Source: an uncultured Prevotellaceae bacterium (GTDB lineage: Bacteria > Bacteroidota > Bacteroidia > Bacteroidales > Bacteroidaceae). Taken from it: 33,159 bases of DNA. The stretch's first letter is position 1. Every line of letters begins with the position of its first letter. Below are positions 1-7,616 of the stretch, in pieces. Below the pieces are notes generated by a model. That model saw nothing but the letters and a program-made list of their open reading frames with translations, made no database searches and was not told the origin of the DNA. The position numbers and the translations under genes are program-made. The stretch is taken from assembly GCA_945827465.1 (NCBI GenBank), contig CALZOH010000002.1, forward strand, positions 1 through 33,159. The letters are read 5' to 3'.

Positions 1-181
1 TTATACTACTATTTTGTTGTAGTCTGACACAGTTTATTTTACACTCTCGTTCAAGTCGTTTTTTGCGCAGTGAACTACTATGCTTGCAAGAACCAATCCT
101 CTTATTTCAACCGAATGGAATACTATTATGTGGTTTACGCTGAAAAGGAATGTCTCCTCTTTGTTTTATAATAGTCAATCG
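1..181. other. Non-coding edge downstream of dprA
   Basis: AT-rich stretch beyond the dprA stop codon. I checked for short open frames and tRNA-like T-loops on both strands and saw none that is convincing. Any neighbouring gene on the left lies outside the window. Confidence 0.5.
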
Positions 182-1315
182 TTATCGCTGGATGAAACGA
201 TAACGATTACCGGGCAATGCCTTAACCAAACCTTTCATCTCCATCTGTAACAAGAGCGTTACCAAAATACCGAGAGGTATTTCCGTTTGCTGCGATATTT
301 CATTCATCGAAAGATTTTCCTGATTTTTTAAAACGTTCACTACTGCCATCTCTTCATCTGTCAAATCAGGAAACAACTCCGCTTGAACAGGATTTGACAA
401 GGCTGTTTGACGCTGTTGTTCGGTGAGCCAACCCATCTCAATGGCCAAGCTCTCTGCATCAGTAACCACTCCGGCTATGTTGTTACGCAATAAGTCTATA
501 CATCCTTGTGAATACTCATCGAATATTCTACCCGGAAAAGCAAAAACTTGTCTGCCGTAACTGGAAGCCAAACGTGCCGTAATGATAGAACCTCCTTTGT
601 GTCCACTTTCAACCACTATCACGGCATCTGCCAAACCAGCCACAATGCGATTTCTCCTAACAAAATTACCTCTATCGGGATTTGTATTGATTGGAAACTC
701 TGTCAGCAATCCACCTTGACCTATCATCGCCTTGGCGGTATCACGATGCGTATATGGATAGATTCTATCTAATCCGTGAGCCAGGACAGCAACCGTTGGT
801 AGTCCTGCATTTAAAGCTGCACGATGGGCACTGATGTCTATACCGTAGGCCAAACCACTCACCACAAGAGAATCAGGAAACAATCGAGCCAAATCAGACA
901 CAAAACGTTGACAAACATCCTTTCCGTACTCAGTAGCATGACGTGTTCCTACTATACTCAACACATGAAGAGCATTTAAGTCAGCATTACCACGATAATA
1001 AAGTACCAAAGGAGCGTCTTCGCACATCTGCAAACGAGAAGGATAACAGGAGTGGGCAAAATCCAACACTTCAATTCCATGTTTTTCACAGAAAATAGCT
1101 TCTTGTTCTGCTTCCTTAACCGCTGCCATAGCCCCTCCATCCAACAAATTAAAAACACGGGGACGAATAGACGAACCATATTCCTTACGCAAATCGGGTA
1201 ACGACTCAAAAAGATAGGTAGCACTTCCTACCAATTTATAAAGCATAAGTGCATTCGAGATTCCAATCCCCTTGATGCGACTCAATGCAATAGCATAGAG
1301 CGTTTCTTTGTTCAT
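182..1315 (-). CDS. dprA: DNA-processing protein DprA (Smf)
   Basis: DprA binds single-stranded DNA and loads RecA during natural transformation; it is cytoplasmic. The 377-aa protein has a helical N-terminus (about 1-75). A Rossmann-like core follows (about 100-300) with SIVGTRHATEYG, VVSGLAYGIDISAHRAAL, a GNFVRRNRIVAGLADAVIVVE stretch and GHKGGSIITARLA, all typical of the family. A C-terminal winged-helix segment (about 318-375, starting LTDEEMAVVNVL) matches the DprA_WH domain. Length is normal. The ATG overlaps the TGA of the upstream thioesterase gene by 4 bp, so it is probably translationally coupled as the last gene of the DUF2851-thioesterase-dprA unit. Bacteroidales are not generally known for competence, so its role in this host is uncertain; the family assignment is not. 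Confidence 0.96.
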   Translation of the reverse strand: MNKETLYAIALSRIKGIGISNALMLYKLVGSATYLFESLPDLRKEYGSSIRPRVFNLLDGGAMAAVKEAEQEAIFCEKHGIEVLDFAHSCYPSRLQMCEDAPLVLYYRGNADLNALHVLSIVGTRHATEYGKDVCQRFVSDLARLFPDSLVVSGLAYGIDISAHRAALNAGLPTVAVLAHGLDRIYPYTHRDTAKAMIGQGGLLTEFPINTNPDRGNFVRRNRIVAGLADAVIVVESGHKGGSIITARLASSYGRQVFAFPGRIFDEYSQGCIDLLRNNIAGVVTDAESLAIEMGWLTEQQRQTALSNPVQAELFPDLTDEEMAVVNVLKNQENLSMNEISQQTEIPLGILVTLLLQMEMKGLVKALPGNRYRFIQR

Positions 1316-1722
1316 TCTACAAAGTATTTTCCGAATGCATCATTCAGTTCTTCACAATCAGACAAGCGACCATTCACAATACAAACGGTATCAACCGTAG
1401 CACGAATACACAATTTTTGGTCTTCAGCACGATAGATATCTTGTTCAAACACATATTTAACTCCATCCTTGCGAATATTCAGACAACTGATAAATCGATC
1501 GTCACTTTTTAGTGGAGTTTTAAACGATACCGTAATACGAGCCACCACACAATCAATGCCACGATGATGAAGGTCAATAAAACTGACTCCTTCGGTCAGT
1601 AAAAATTGATGACGCGTGTGCTCCATAAAATGCAGATAATTGGCATTATTCACTATTCCTTGGATGTCGCACTCATAATCGCGTACCATCATTTCTAATT
1701 GAAAGATATATGATTTTTTCAT
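1312..1722 (-). CDS. Hotdog-fold acyl-CoA thioesterase (4HBT/YbgC-like)
   Basis: Predicted cytoplasmic thioesterase that hydrolyses acyl-CoA or acyl-ACP. The start at 1722 gives 136 aa, the usual size for a single hotdog domain. The signature lies near the N-terminus: VRDYECDIQGIVNNANYLHF, whose Asp (in CDIQG) is in the place of the catalytic Asp of 4-hydroxybenzoyl-CoA thioesterase-like enzymes, followed by the helix MEHTRHQFL. A longer frame upstream overlaps DUF2851 and lacks homology-like sequence, so the MKKSYIF start was chosen; it overlaps the DUF2851 stop as ATGA. Its own stop overlaps the dprA start the same way. The physiological substrate cannot be read from sequence. Confidence 0.9.
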   Translation of the reverse strand: MKKSYIFQLEMMVRDYECDIQGIVNNANYLHFMEHTRHQFLLTEGVSFIDLHHRGIDCVVARITVSFKTPLKSDDRFISCLNIRKDGVKYVFEQDIYRAEDQKLCIRATVDTVCIVNGRLSDCEELNDAFGKYFVE

Positions 1723-3047
1723 TTTTCCGGTTCTTGTAAAACGTGATAAACATGGGTTTCTTTGAGATACTCCAAGCCCAAACGACAACGCAGACAATCT
1801 TTGCGCTCACAATATTGTTTTCGCAACTGAATAAGTGCCTGACTATCTGAAGCCGTCTCTACATTTAAGCCTACATCCTTCCACATACGAATGATGTAAT
1901 TATTCTCAGCCTTAATGCCTGAAAGAAATTGCAACGCTCTGTCACAATACTCCGTATGGAAACGATGAAAACCATAAGCATAAAGGGCCGGAATGAAGGT
2001 GTTAATTAACAAAGACGATACTGACTCATCACGAAGTGTCTTCAAAGAAGAAGCACTAACGGCTCCAAAAGCATAATGGGTTCTCCAATAAGGAGAAACG
2101 CCCACTTGAAATAGTCGTCGAGCTTCATCGAGGGTTTGGGTTTCAATAACTTTTGAAATGCTTACGTTGCCTTGCACGTACAATTGTGCCAACTGAACAA
2201 TTCGGATATGTGGAAAATTCTGCGGACGCATCCGTAAAAACTTCCACTGATTGCCATTCATAGGCTTCAATGAAAACTTATTGGCCAAGAAATGGTATTC
2301 CGACTTTAATTGATTGAAATATCCTTCTTGCATAGCCTCATCGCGATGATAATCTTGTAACATATCTTCCTGCAACAATCCTGCCTGTCCTAAAAACAAC
2401 GCTTCTATTTGGAAAGCATCATCACGGTGCTTGGCTGCAGCCTGCAATGGTATCCTAAAAGCCCAATCTTCAAAAGCATCACCATTGATACCGAAGCCAA
2501 AACTTCGTGCCAAGGTTACAAACAATGCAGTTTCCCAATCGTCTCCTACTCTATTGGCACGATCTTCAATCTGATGAGTTTTCGTTTCCAGACGCTCTGC
2601 AGCCAAACGGTCTAACCAACTTCTCATCAAGAAAGACGGAACACTTGTTGCATACTGATAACAAAGAGGAAACCTCTCCTCACGCAACAATTCATTATAA
2701 TGTTGCTCTACATAATCCGGAACTGCCAATACCAATTGAGGAACTTCACGGCCTTTAGAGGTTGCAACCGACCTATCACACACTTCAACCACATGAAGTA
2801 TCACATTATCATAGGCCGCATTTTCTTCATGGTGATGATGATACCAATCACTGCTACGAGTGTGCACTTCCACATTACCCACCCACAACTCACCATTCAG
2901 TTTCAGTTTAGCATCAATAAAATCAGGACCGGCATTGTCATTGTGTAAACCGGGCGTAATGACCTCCACCTCTACACCTTCTACTGTTTTTAAAGAACCG
3001 TAAGGATAAAGACGGTGCTGCCACACATAATGAAGCAATCTCTCCAT
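1719..3047 (-). CDS. DUF2851 family protein
   Basis: A 442-aa cytoplasmic protein (no signal peptide, no membrane segment) of the DUF2851 family, conserved in Bacteroidetes and without a firmly assigned function. The conserved N-terminal block (about 33-90) contains NAGPDFIDAKL, GNVEVH, DWYHHHHE and YDNVILHVV. The order Asp, then Glu-x-His after a strand, then a His-rich helix, is reminiscent of metal-dependent nuclease folds, but that is my inference. Near the C-terminus CERKDCLRCRLG holds three cysteines that could bind metal. It heads an operon with 4-bp stop/start overlaps into the thioesterase and then dprA, which would suit a DNA-related role. A -7 box lies 33 nt upstream of the ATG. 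Confidence 0.88.
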   Translation of the reverse strand: MERLLHYVWQHRLYPYGSLKTVEGVEVEVITPGLHNDNAGPDFIDAKLKLNGELWVGNVEVHTRSSDWYHHHHEENAAYDNVILHVVEVCDRSVATSKGREVPQLVLAVPDYVEQHYNELLREERFPLCYQYATSVPSFLMRSWLDRLAAERLETKTHQIEDRANRVGDDWETALFVTLARSFGFGINGDAFEDWAFRIPLQAAAKHRDDAFQIEALFLGQAGLLQEDMLQDYHRDEAMQEGYFNQLKSEYHFLANKFSLKPMNGNQWKFLRMRPQNFPHIRIVQLAQLYVQGNVSISKVIETQTLDEARRLFQVGVSPYWRTHYAFGAVSASSLKTLRDESVSSLLINTFIPALYAYGFHRFHTEYCDRALQFLSGIKAENNYIIRMWKDVGLNVETASDSQALIQLRKQYCERKDCLRCRLGLEYLKETHVYHVLQEPEK

Positions 3048-3079
3048 GATACTTGTCTGTTTCGCATTGAGTTGGAACG

Positions 3080-3087
3080 CAAAAATA
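3080..3087 (-). promoter_or_regulatory. -7 box for the DUF2851-thioesterase-dprA operon
   Basis: On the minus strand TATTTTTG matches the Bacteroidetes -7 consensus TAnnTTTG, 33 nt before the DUF2851 ATG. No clean -33 TTTG is seen at 19-21 nt. Confidence 0.45.
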
Positions 3088-3204
3088 ACACTTTTTCATT
3101 CAACCCACATACAAAGTTCTTTCAAATCCATTGAATAGCCGCCCTCAATGCTTCAAACACTGCTCCAAACACCTTTATAATAAGGAAAATCACCGCTGTT
3201 GTAG

Positions 3205-3234
3205 TTTGACTTCATTGGTTTTTCATTAACTTTG
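3205..3234 (+). promoter_or_regulatory. Promoter for dapB-lepB-lepB2
   Basis: TTTG (3205-3208) and TAACTTTG (3227-3234) are separated by 18 nt, close to the usual Bacteroidetes spacing. The dapB ATG is 21 nt beyond the -7 box. Confidence 0.7.
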
Positions 3235-3255
3235 CGCACAATAAAAATCAAATAA

Positions 3256-4008
3256 ATGAAGATAGCATTAATTGGATATGGAAAAATGGGACACATGATT
3301 GAAGAAGTGGCTAAAAAAAGAGGTCACGAGATTGTGTGTATCATTGATTATGATAATCAAGAAGATTTCAAGAGTAAAGCATTTGCCAGTGCTGATGTAG
3401 CCATAGAGTTCACCACACCTACCGCAGCTTACGACAACATTTGCAAAGCCTTTGAACAAGATGTAAAAGTCGTAACCGGTTCTACCGGTTGGCAAAAAGA
3501 ACATTCTGAAGACATTCGTTGGTTTTGCCAACACCAAGGACATACATTGTTCTGGAGTAGCAATTTCAGTTTAGGCGTTTACCTTTTCAACAAACTCAAT
3601 GTTTACTTAGCCCAATTGATGAACAATTATTCCGACTACCAAGTTGAAATGGATGAAATTCATCATATCCACAAGTTGGATGCCCCGAGTGGAACAGCCA
3701 TCACATTAGCCGAAGAACTCATCAACCATTATGATAAAAAAACTGAATGGGTAAAAGGTGAATTACACGCTCCCGACGGCTCTGTAAGCGGTAGTCGCGA
3801 AGCAGAACCTCAGCAGTTGGTTATTAATAGTTATCGCCAAGATGAAGTACCCGGCATCCATACCGTCAAATACAATAGTGAATTTGATGAAATATCCATT
3901 ACACACAATGCACATAATCGTGGCGGATTTGCTTTAGGTGCTGTGTTGGCAGCTGAATTTGCAGCTACTCATGAAGGATTGTTGACAATGGATGATCTAT
4001 TCAAATAA
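3256..4008 (+). CDS. dapB: 4-hydroxy-tetrahydrodipicolinate reductase
   Basis: Catalyses the NAD(P)H-dependent reduction step of the diaminopimelate/lysine pathway in the cytoplasm, supplying peptidoglycan precursor. The 250-aa protein is of normal size. The N-terminal dinucleotide-binding loop is LIGYGKMGHMIEE (about 4-16); TGSTGW (about 75-80) lines the cofactor site. The C-terminal catalytic region carries EIHHIHKLDAPSGTA (about 135-149), which includes the family His-His and Lys residues and the substrate-binding SGTA. First gene of a plus-strand operon, 6 nt before lepB, behind a good -33/-7 promoter. The dapB-lepB-lepB neighbourhood is common in Bacteroidetes. Confidence 0.97.
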   Translation: MKIALIGYGKMGHMIEEVAKKRGHEIVCIIDYDNQEDFKSKAFASADVAIEFTTPTAAYDNICKAFEQDVKVVTGSTGWQKEHSEDIRWFCQHQGHTLFWSSNFSLGVYLFNKLNVYLAQLMNNYSDYQVEMDEIHHIHKLDAPSGTAITLAEELINHYDKKTEWVKGELHAPDGSVSGSREAEPQQLVINSYRQDEVPGIHTVKYNSEFDEISITHNAHNRGGFALGAVLAAEFAATHEGLLTMDDLFK

Positions 4009-4014
4009 AATCTC

Positions 4015-5469
4015 ATGAAAGAACTGACAAACAAGCATTCCATCGGTCAGGCAAGCCGTAAAGACTGGATAAAATTTATCTTTTGGACATTGCTTTATCT
4101 CATTTTTCTGGCTTGGCTTGAAAGCTGGTGGGGAGTGATTGTGATTCCACTGATATTCGACGCCTATATCACACGTTTTATACCTTGGACCTGGTGGCGA
4201 AATAGCAAGAACAAACAAGTCAGACAAATAATGAGTTGGGTCGATGCCATTGTGTTTGCCCTCATTGCCATGTATTTTGTCAATCTCTACTTTTTCCAGA
4301 ACTATGTTATTCCCTCTTCATCTCTGGAAAAGAGCATGCTTACCGGTGATTATTTGTTGGTCAGCAAAATGAGCTATGGTCCACGCATTCCCAATACACC
4401 GGTCCATATGCCGCTCACAGCTCACACCATCCCTCTGCTGAATATCAAGTCGTTTGTTGATTGGCCGCAATGGGATTATCGACGCGTGAAAGGCTTTGGA
4501 GAAGTTCAGCAAAATGATATTGTTGTCTTCAACTATCCTTCAGGTGATACTGTAGCCACTAAAGTACAAGAAGGCGACTATTACTCCATGTGTTATGAAA
4601 TAGGTGAACAGCTCTGTCCATATGATCGCGAAAGCCTTTCTCCCGAACAACGATTTAATTCATACAAAGAACAATACGAGGCTGGACGCAATTACATTAT
4701 TGACAATGCTGATAAATTCGGTAAAATCATCAGTCGACCGGTCGATATGCGCGATAACTATGTAAAACGTTGTGTAGGCATGCCCGGACAATGGCTAAAA
4801 ATACGTGATGGAATTATTTATACCAATAACCATCCCAACAAAACGCCTGACATGGCACAAAAATCCTATATCGTAACATTGAGATATGATTTACCGGAAG
4901 ATTTCTGTAAAGAAAATAACATCACATTTGAAGATCGCATGGATGTTATCAACAATGCAACAACCATTGTACGTCGCATGCCGCTTACTAAAAGTGCTTA
5001 CTACGCCCTTTTAAAGCGTACCGACTTGGTAATATCCATTGAACCCGCTCCGTCAACAGGAGGAACAGCTCTGTATCCACACAATATGCTGACAAGATGG
5101 ACTTGCGATAACTATGGTCCTATTTGGATTCCTAAGAAAGGTCATACCGTACAACTCAGTATTGCTACTTTGCCCATTTATCAACGCCCCATTGAAGTGT
5201 ATGAACACAATCAATTGGAAGTACGTGATGGAAAAATTTTCATCAACGGTATAGAAACCAATCGTTACACCTTCAAAATGGATTATTACTGGATGATGGG
5301 CGATAACCGAGACTATTCGGCCGACTCACGTTTCTGGGGATTTGTTCCCGAAGACCATATTGTTGGTAAACCCATTATTGTTTGGATGTCGCTCAATAAA
5401 GATTACGGATGGTTTGACGGAAAAATTCGTTGGGATCGATTCTTCCGATTAGTTGACAACATCAAATAA
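4015..5469 (+). CDS. lepB: Signal peptidase I (long Bacteroidetes form)
   Basis: Inner-membrane protease that removes signal peptides from exported proteins. Two or three hydrophobic segments are visible (about 20-60 and 75-95), then the periplasmic catalytic domain. Box B is IPSSSLEKSML with probable nucleophile Ser103. The general base is Lys251 in NYVKRCVGMPG. Box E is MGDNRDYSADSRFWGFVP near 429-446. At 484 aa it is much longer than the E. coli enzyme because of an insertion between boxes (about 270-385), usual for Bacteroidetes LepB. It starts 6 nt after dapB and is followed 13 nt later by a degenerate paralogue. Confidence 0.95.
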   Translation: MKELTNKHSIGQASRKDWIKFIFWTLLYLIFLAWLESWWGVIVIPLIFDAYITRFIPWTWWRNSKNKQVRQIMSWVDAIVFALIAMYFVNLYFFQNYVIPSSSLEKSMLTGDYLLVSKMSYGPRIPNTPVHMPLTAHTIPLLNIKSFVDWPQWDYRRVKGFGEVQQNDIVVFNYPSGDTVATKVQEGDYYSMCYEIGEQLCPYDRESLSPEQRFNSYKEQYEAGRNYIIDNADKFGKIISRPVDMRDNYVKRCVGMPGQWLKIRDGIIYTNNHPNKTPDMAQKSYIVTLRYDLPEDFCKENNITFEDRMDVINNATTIVRRMPLTKSAYYALLKRTDLVISIEPAPSTGGTALYPHNMLTRWTCDNYGPIWIPKKGHTVQLSIATLPIYQRPIEVYEHNQLEVRDGKIFINGIETNRYTFKMDYYWMMGDNRDYSADSRFWGFVPEDHIVGKPIIVWMSLNKDYGWFDGKIRWDRFFRLVDNIK

Positions 5470-5482
5470 TCATCACTATTGA

Positions 5483-6193
5483 ATGAAATCCTGGTTAAGA
5501 ATTGTGATCACATTCTTCACAGCCATCTTGATTGCATGGTTGACCGGATTTCTGCTGATTTTTCAAACTCTATTAAATAATGACATACCCGAAATGGGTT
5601 TACAAAAAGGCGACCGCATTCTCGTCAACCGATGTGCATACGGAATGCGGTCGCTGATTGAGTTGTTTCATGATTACAATTCACCTAAGCAACTACCCCA
5701 AAATGGTGACCTCATAGCCTTTTACGATCCGTTATCGACAATAAAATCTATCAGTTCACGACCCGTCAACATCGGTAGATGCACTGCCCTACCCGGCGAT
5801 ACGGTTTATTTCACCTGGAAAAACAATAATCATATCTTCAAACACCAGAAATTGGTTATTCCACAAAAAGGAATACCTATCAAAGTAGAACCGTCCAACA
5901 AGATCATACTGGCCAACGCCCTTCATCTTCATGAAAACAAAAATGTTTGTTGGGATTGCGACAGTGTTTTAGTAGTCGACGGAAAGCGTTTAAAATCCGT
6001 ATGTTTTTCTCAAGATTATTTGTGGATTGGAAATACCGAATCTACCACTCTATCATATGATTCACAACTATTCGGACTAATTCCCACCTCTCATGTAGCC
6101 GGTAAAATACTCTGCACAACCTTTTCATTCGATAGCGAACAACCCTTTTACCGTTCACTACGTTTAAATCGCTGCTTTATTCCACTTCATTAA
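5483..6193 (+). CDS. Signal peptidase I-like protein lacking catalytic residues
   Basis: A 236-aa protein with one N-terminal membrane segment (about 7-29) and a LepB-like fold. GDRILVNRCAYGMRS matches the GDYLLVSKMSYGPR stretch of the upstream LepB; RCTALPGDTVYF matches its RCVGMPGQW block; GNTESTTLSYDSQLFGLIP matches its box E. The catalytic positions are changed: where LepB has IPSSSLEKSMLTGD this protein has NNDIPEMGLQKGD with no serine, and the base Lys of VKRCVG is Gly (IGRCTA). Box E also loses its GDNR. I infer a non-proteolytic paralogue, perhaps a LepB partner or regulator. The gene is intact and in the dapB operon, so it is not simple decay. A bidirectional terminator follows. Confidence 0.88.
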   Translation: MKSWLRIVITFFTAILIAWLTGFLLIFQTLLNNDIPEMGLQKGDRILVNRCAYGMRSLIELFHDYNSPKQLPQNGDLIAFYDPLSTIKSISSRPVNIGRCTALPGDTVYFTWKNNNHIFKHQKLVIPQKGIPIKVEPSNKIILANALHLHENKNVCWDCDSVLVVDGKRLKSVCFSQDYLWIGNTESTTLSYDSQLFGLIPTSHVAGKILCTTFSFDSEQPFYRSLRLNRCFIPLH

Positions 6194-6217
6194 TCCACAA
6201 TAATAATATAAAAATTA

Positions 6218-6252
6218 AGTGCTTGTAACATCATATAATTATTACAAGCACT
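6218..6252. terminator. Bidirectional terminator between lepB2 and the alcohol dehydrogenase
   Basis: Inverted repeat AGTGCTTGTAA (6218-6228) and TTACAAGCACT (6242-6252): perfect 11-bp arms with a 13-nt loop, between two convergent genes. Confidence 0.75.
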
Positions 6253-6279
6253 CAACTAATAAGTAAGCATCAACCAAAA

Positions 6280-7452
6280 TTATTTGGCCAACTCATAAAT
6301 TTCACGTGTTGCTCTGCGATCTAATTGAACATAATTACCTATGAATTCACCTTTATCCTCATGTAACTTATACACTAATTTGTCAATATCGGGATTTTCT
6401 ATGCCTAATTCTCTAAATGAAGTAGGTAAACCGATGGACTTGAGAAATTTTTTGTAAGCAAATACACCTTCAACCGTCATCATGCGCAAATCTTTGCGCT
6501 TTTCAACATTCCACACCCTTTCGGCAAACTGTGCAACTTTTTCGGGACGATGATTAGACACCCAATTTAACCAGGCAGGTTGAATGACTGCCAAACCGGC
6601 ACCATGAGTGACACCATAAACAGCACTTACTTCATGCTCTAAGAAATGACTGGCCCAATCTTCCTCACGTCCTACACCACACAATCCATTATGTGCTATA
6701 GTAGCAGCCCACATAATATTGGCACGTACTTCATAGTTTGACGGATCAAGCATCACTTTATGGGCTTCTTGAATAATGGCTTTGAGAGTACCTTCACATA
6801 GTCGGTCAGTAAGTTCTACATCAGTTGTATTCGTGAAATATCTCTCCATAATATGACTCATCATATCGGCAATACCGCAAGCAGTTTGCCAAGGACTCAA
6901 ACTAATGGTCAATTCCGGATTCATGATTGAAAACTTAGGACGCAACTCTCTGTCAGTACGAATACTCAACTTATGTAAACCATCACGCTTTGTAATAACA
7001 CTATTGCCGGAAGCTTCACTACCTGCTGCAGGAATTGTAAGAACCACACCTATAGGCAATGCTTGCTTCACACGTGCTGTTCCCTGAAAGAAATCCCAAA
7101 AATCACCTTCATAAGGTACACCAGCTGCTATGGCTTTAGCGGTATCGATTACAGAACCTCCACCAACAGCAATCATAAAGTCAACATGATAGGTACGAGC
7201 AATCTCTATACCTTCATATACTTTATCATCCGTTGGGTTAGGCGCAATATCTCCAATTTTATAACACATAATACCTTCGTTCATCAAAGAGTCTTCAACA
7301 CGCTGAAGCAATCCACTCTTCACCGCATGACCTTTCCCGTAAACAATTAGTACTTTATTCGCACCATATTTAGTAGCTAATGAACCTACTTTGTTTTCAG
7401 TACCTTTACCAAAAACAAATTCTGTTGGACTAATAAAAACAAAATTATTCAT
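6280..7452 (-). CDS. Iron-containing alcohol dehydrogenase (BdhA/YqhD-like)
   Basis: Cytoplasmic NAD(P)H-dependent reductase of aldehydes or ketones, group III metal-dependent ADH. From the ATG at 7452 the protein is 390 aa, the family norm. The cofactor loop is GGGSVIDTAKAIAAG (about 94-108). Metal ligands are expected in CGIADMMSHIMERYF (Asp and His) and in the His residues of FLEHEVSAVYGVTHGAGLAV (about 255-275). The block GVGREEDWASHFLEHE resembles YqhD and butanol dehydrogenases more than FucO. A possible TTG start at 7479 lies inside the -7 box and is rejected. Monocistronic, with a terminator shared with lepB2. The physiological substrate is unknown. Confidence 0.94.
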   Translation of the reverse strand: MNNFVFISPTEFVFGKGTENKVGSLATKYGANKVLIVYGKGHAVKSGLLQRVEDSLMNEGIMCYKIGDIAPNPTDDKVYEGIEIARTYHVDFMIAVGGGSVIDTAKAIAAGVPYEGDFWDFFQGTARVKQALPIGVVLTIPAAGSEASGNSVITKRDGLHKLSIRTDRELRPKFSIMNPELTISLSPWQTACGIADMMSHIMERYFTNTTDVELTDRLCEGTLKAIIQEAHKVMLDPSNYEVRANIMWAATIAHNGLCGVGREEDWASHFLEHEVSAVYGVTHGAGLAVIQPAWLNWVSNHRPEKVAQFAERVWNVEKRKDLRMMTVEGVFAYKKFLKSIGLPTSFRELGIENPDIDKLVYKLHEDKGEFIGNYVQLDRRATREIYELAK

Positions 7453-7476
7453 CGATCTTTTCTTGTATGAGGAATG

Positions 7477-7484
7477 CAAATATA
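7477..7484 (-). promoter_or_regulatory. -7 box for the alcohol dehydrogenase
   Basis: Minus-strand TATATTTG matches TAnnTTTG, 24 nt before ATG 7452. It overlaps the alternative TTG start at 7479, which supports the shorter protein. Confidence 0.55.
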
Positions 7485-7616
7485 ATTGTTTCTTTCAGTC
7501 CGTCAGAAAATAGTTCTTTAAATGAACTTAATTCCACTTTTCTTTTACATAAATCTCCGAAAAACAACCTTCGGTATATAATAACTTACTGCTTCTTTGT
7601 TACAGCATGTAGATTG

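Noticed and set aside
7453..7479. N-terminal extension of the alcohol dehydrogenase from TTG
   Set aside because: The TTG falls inside the -7 box; ATG 7452 begins the conserved family N-terminus.
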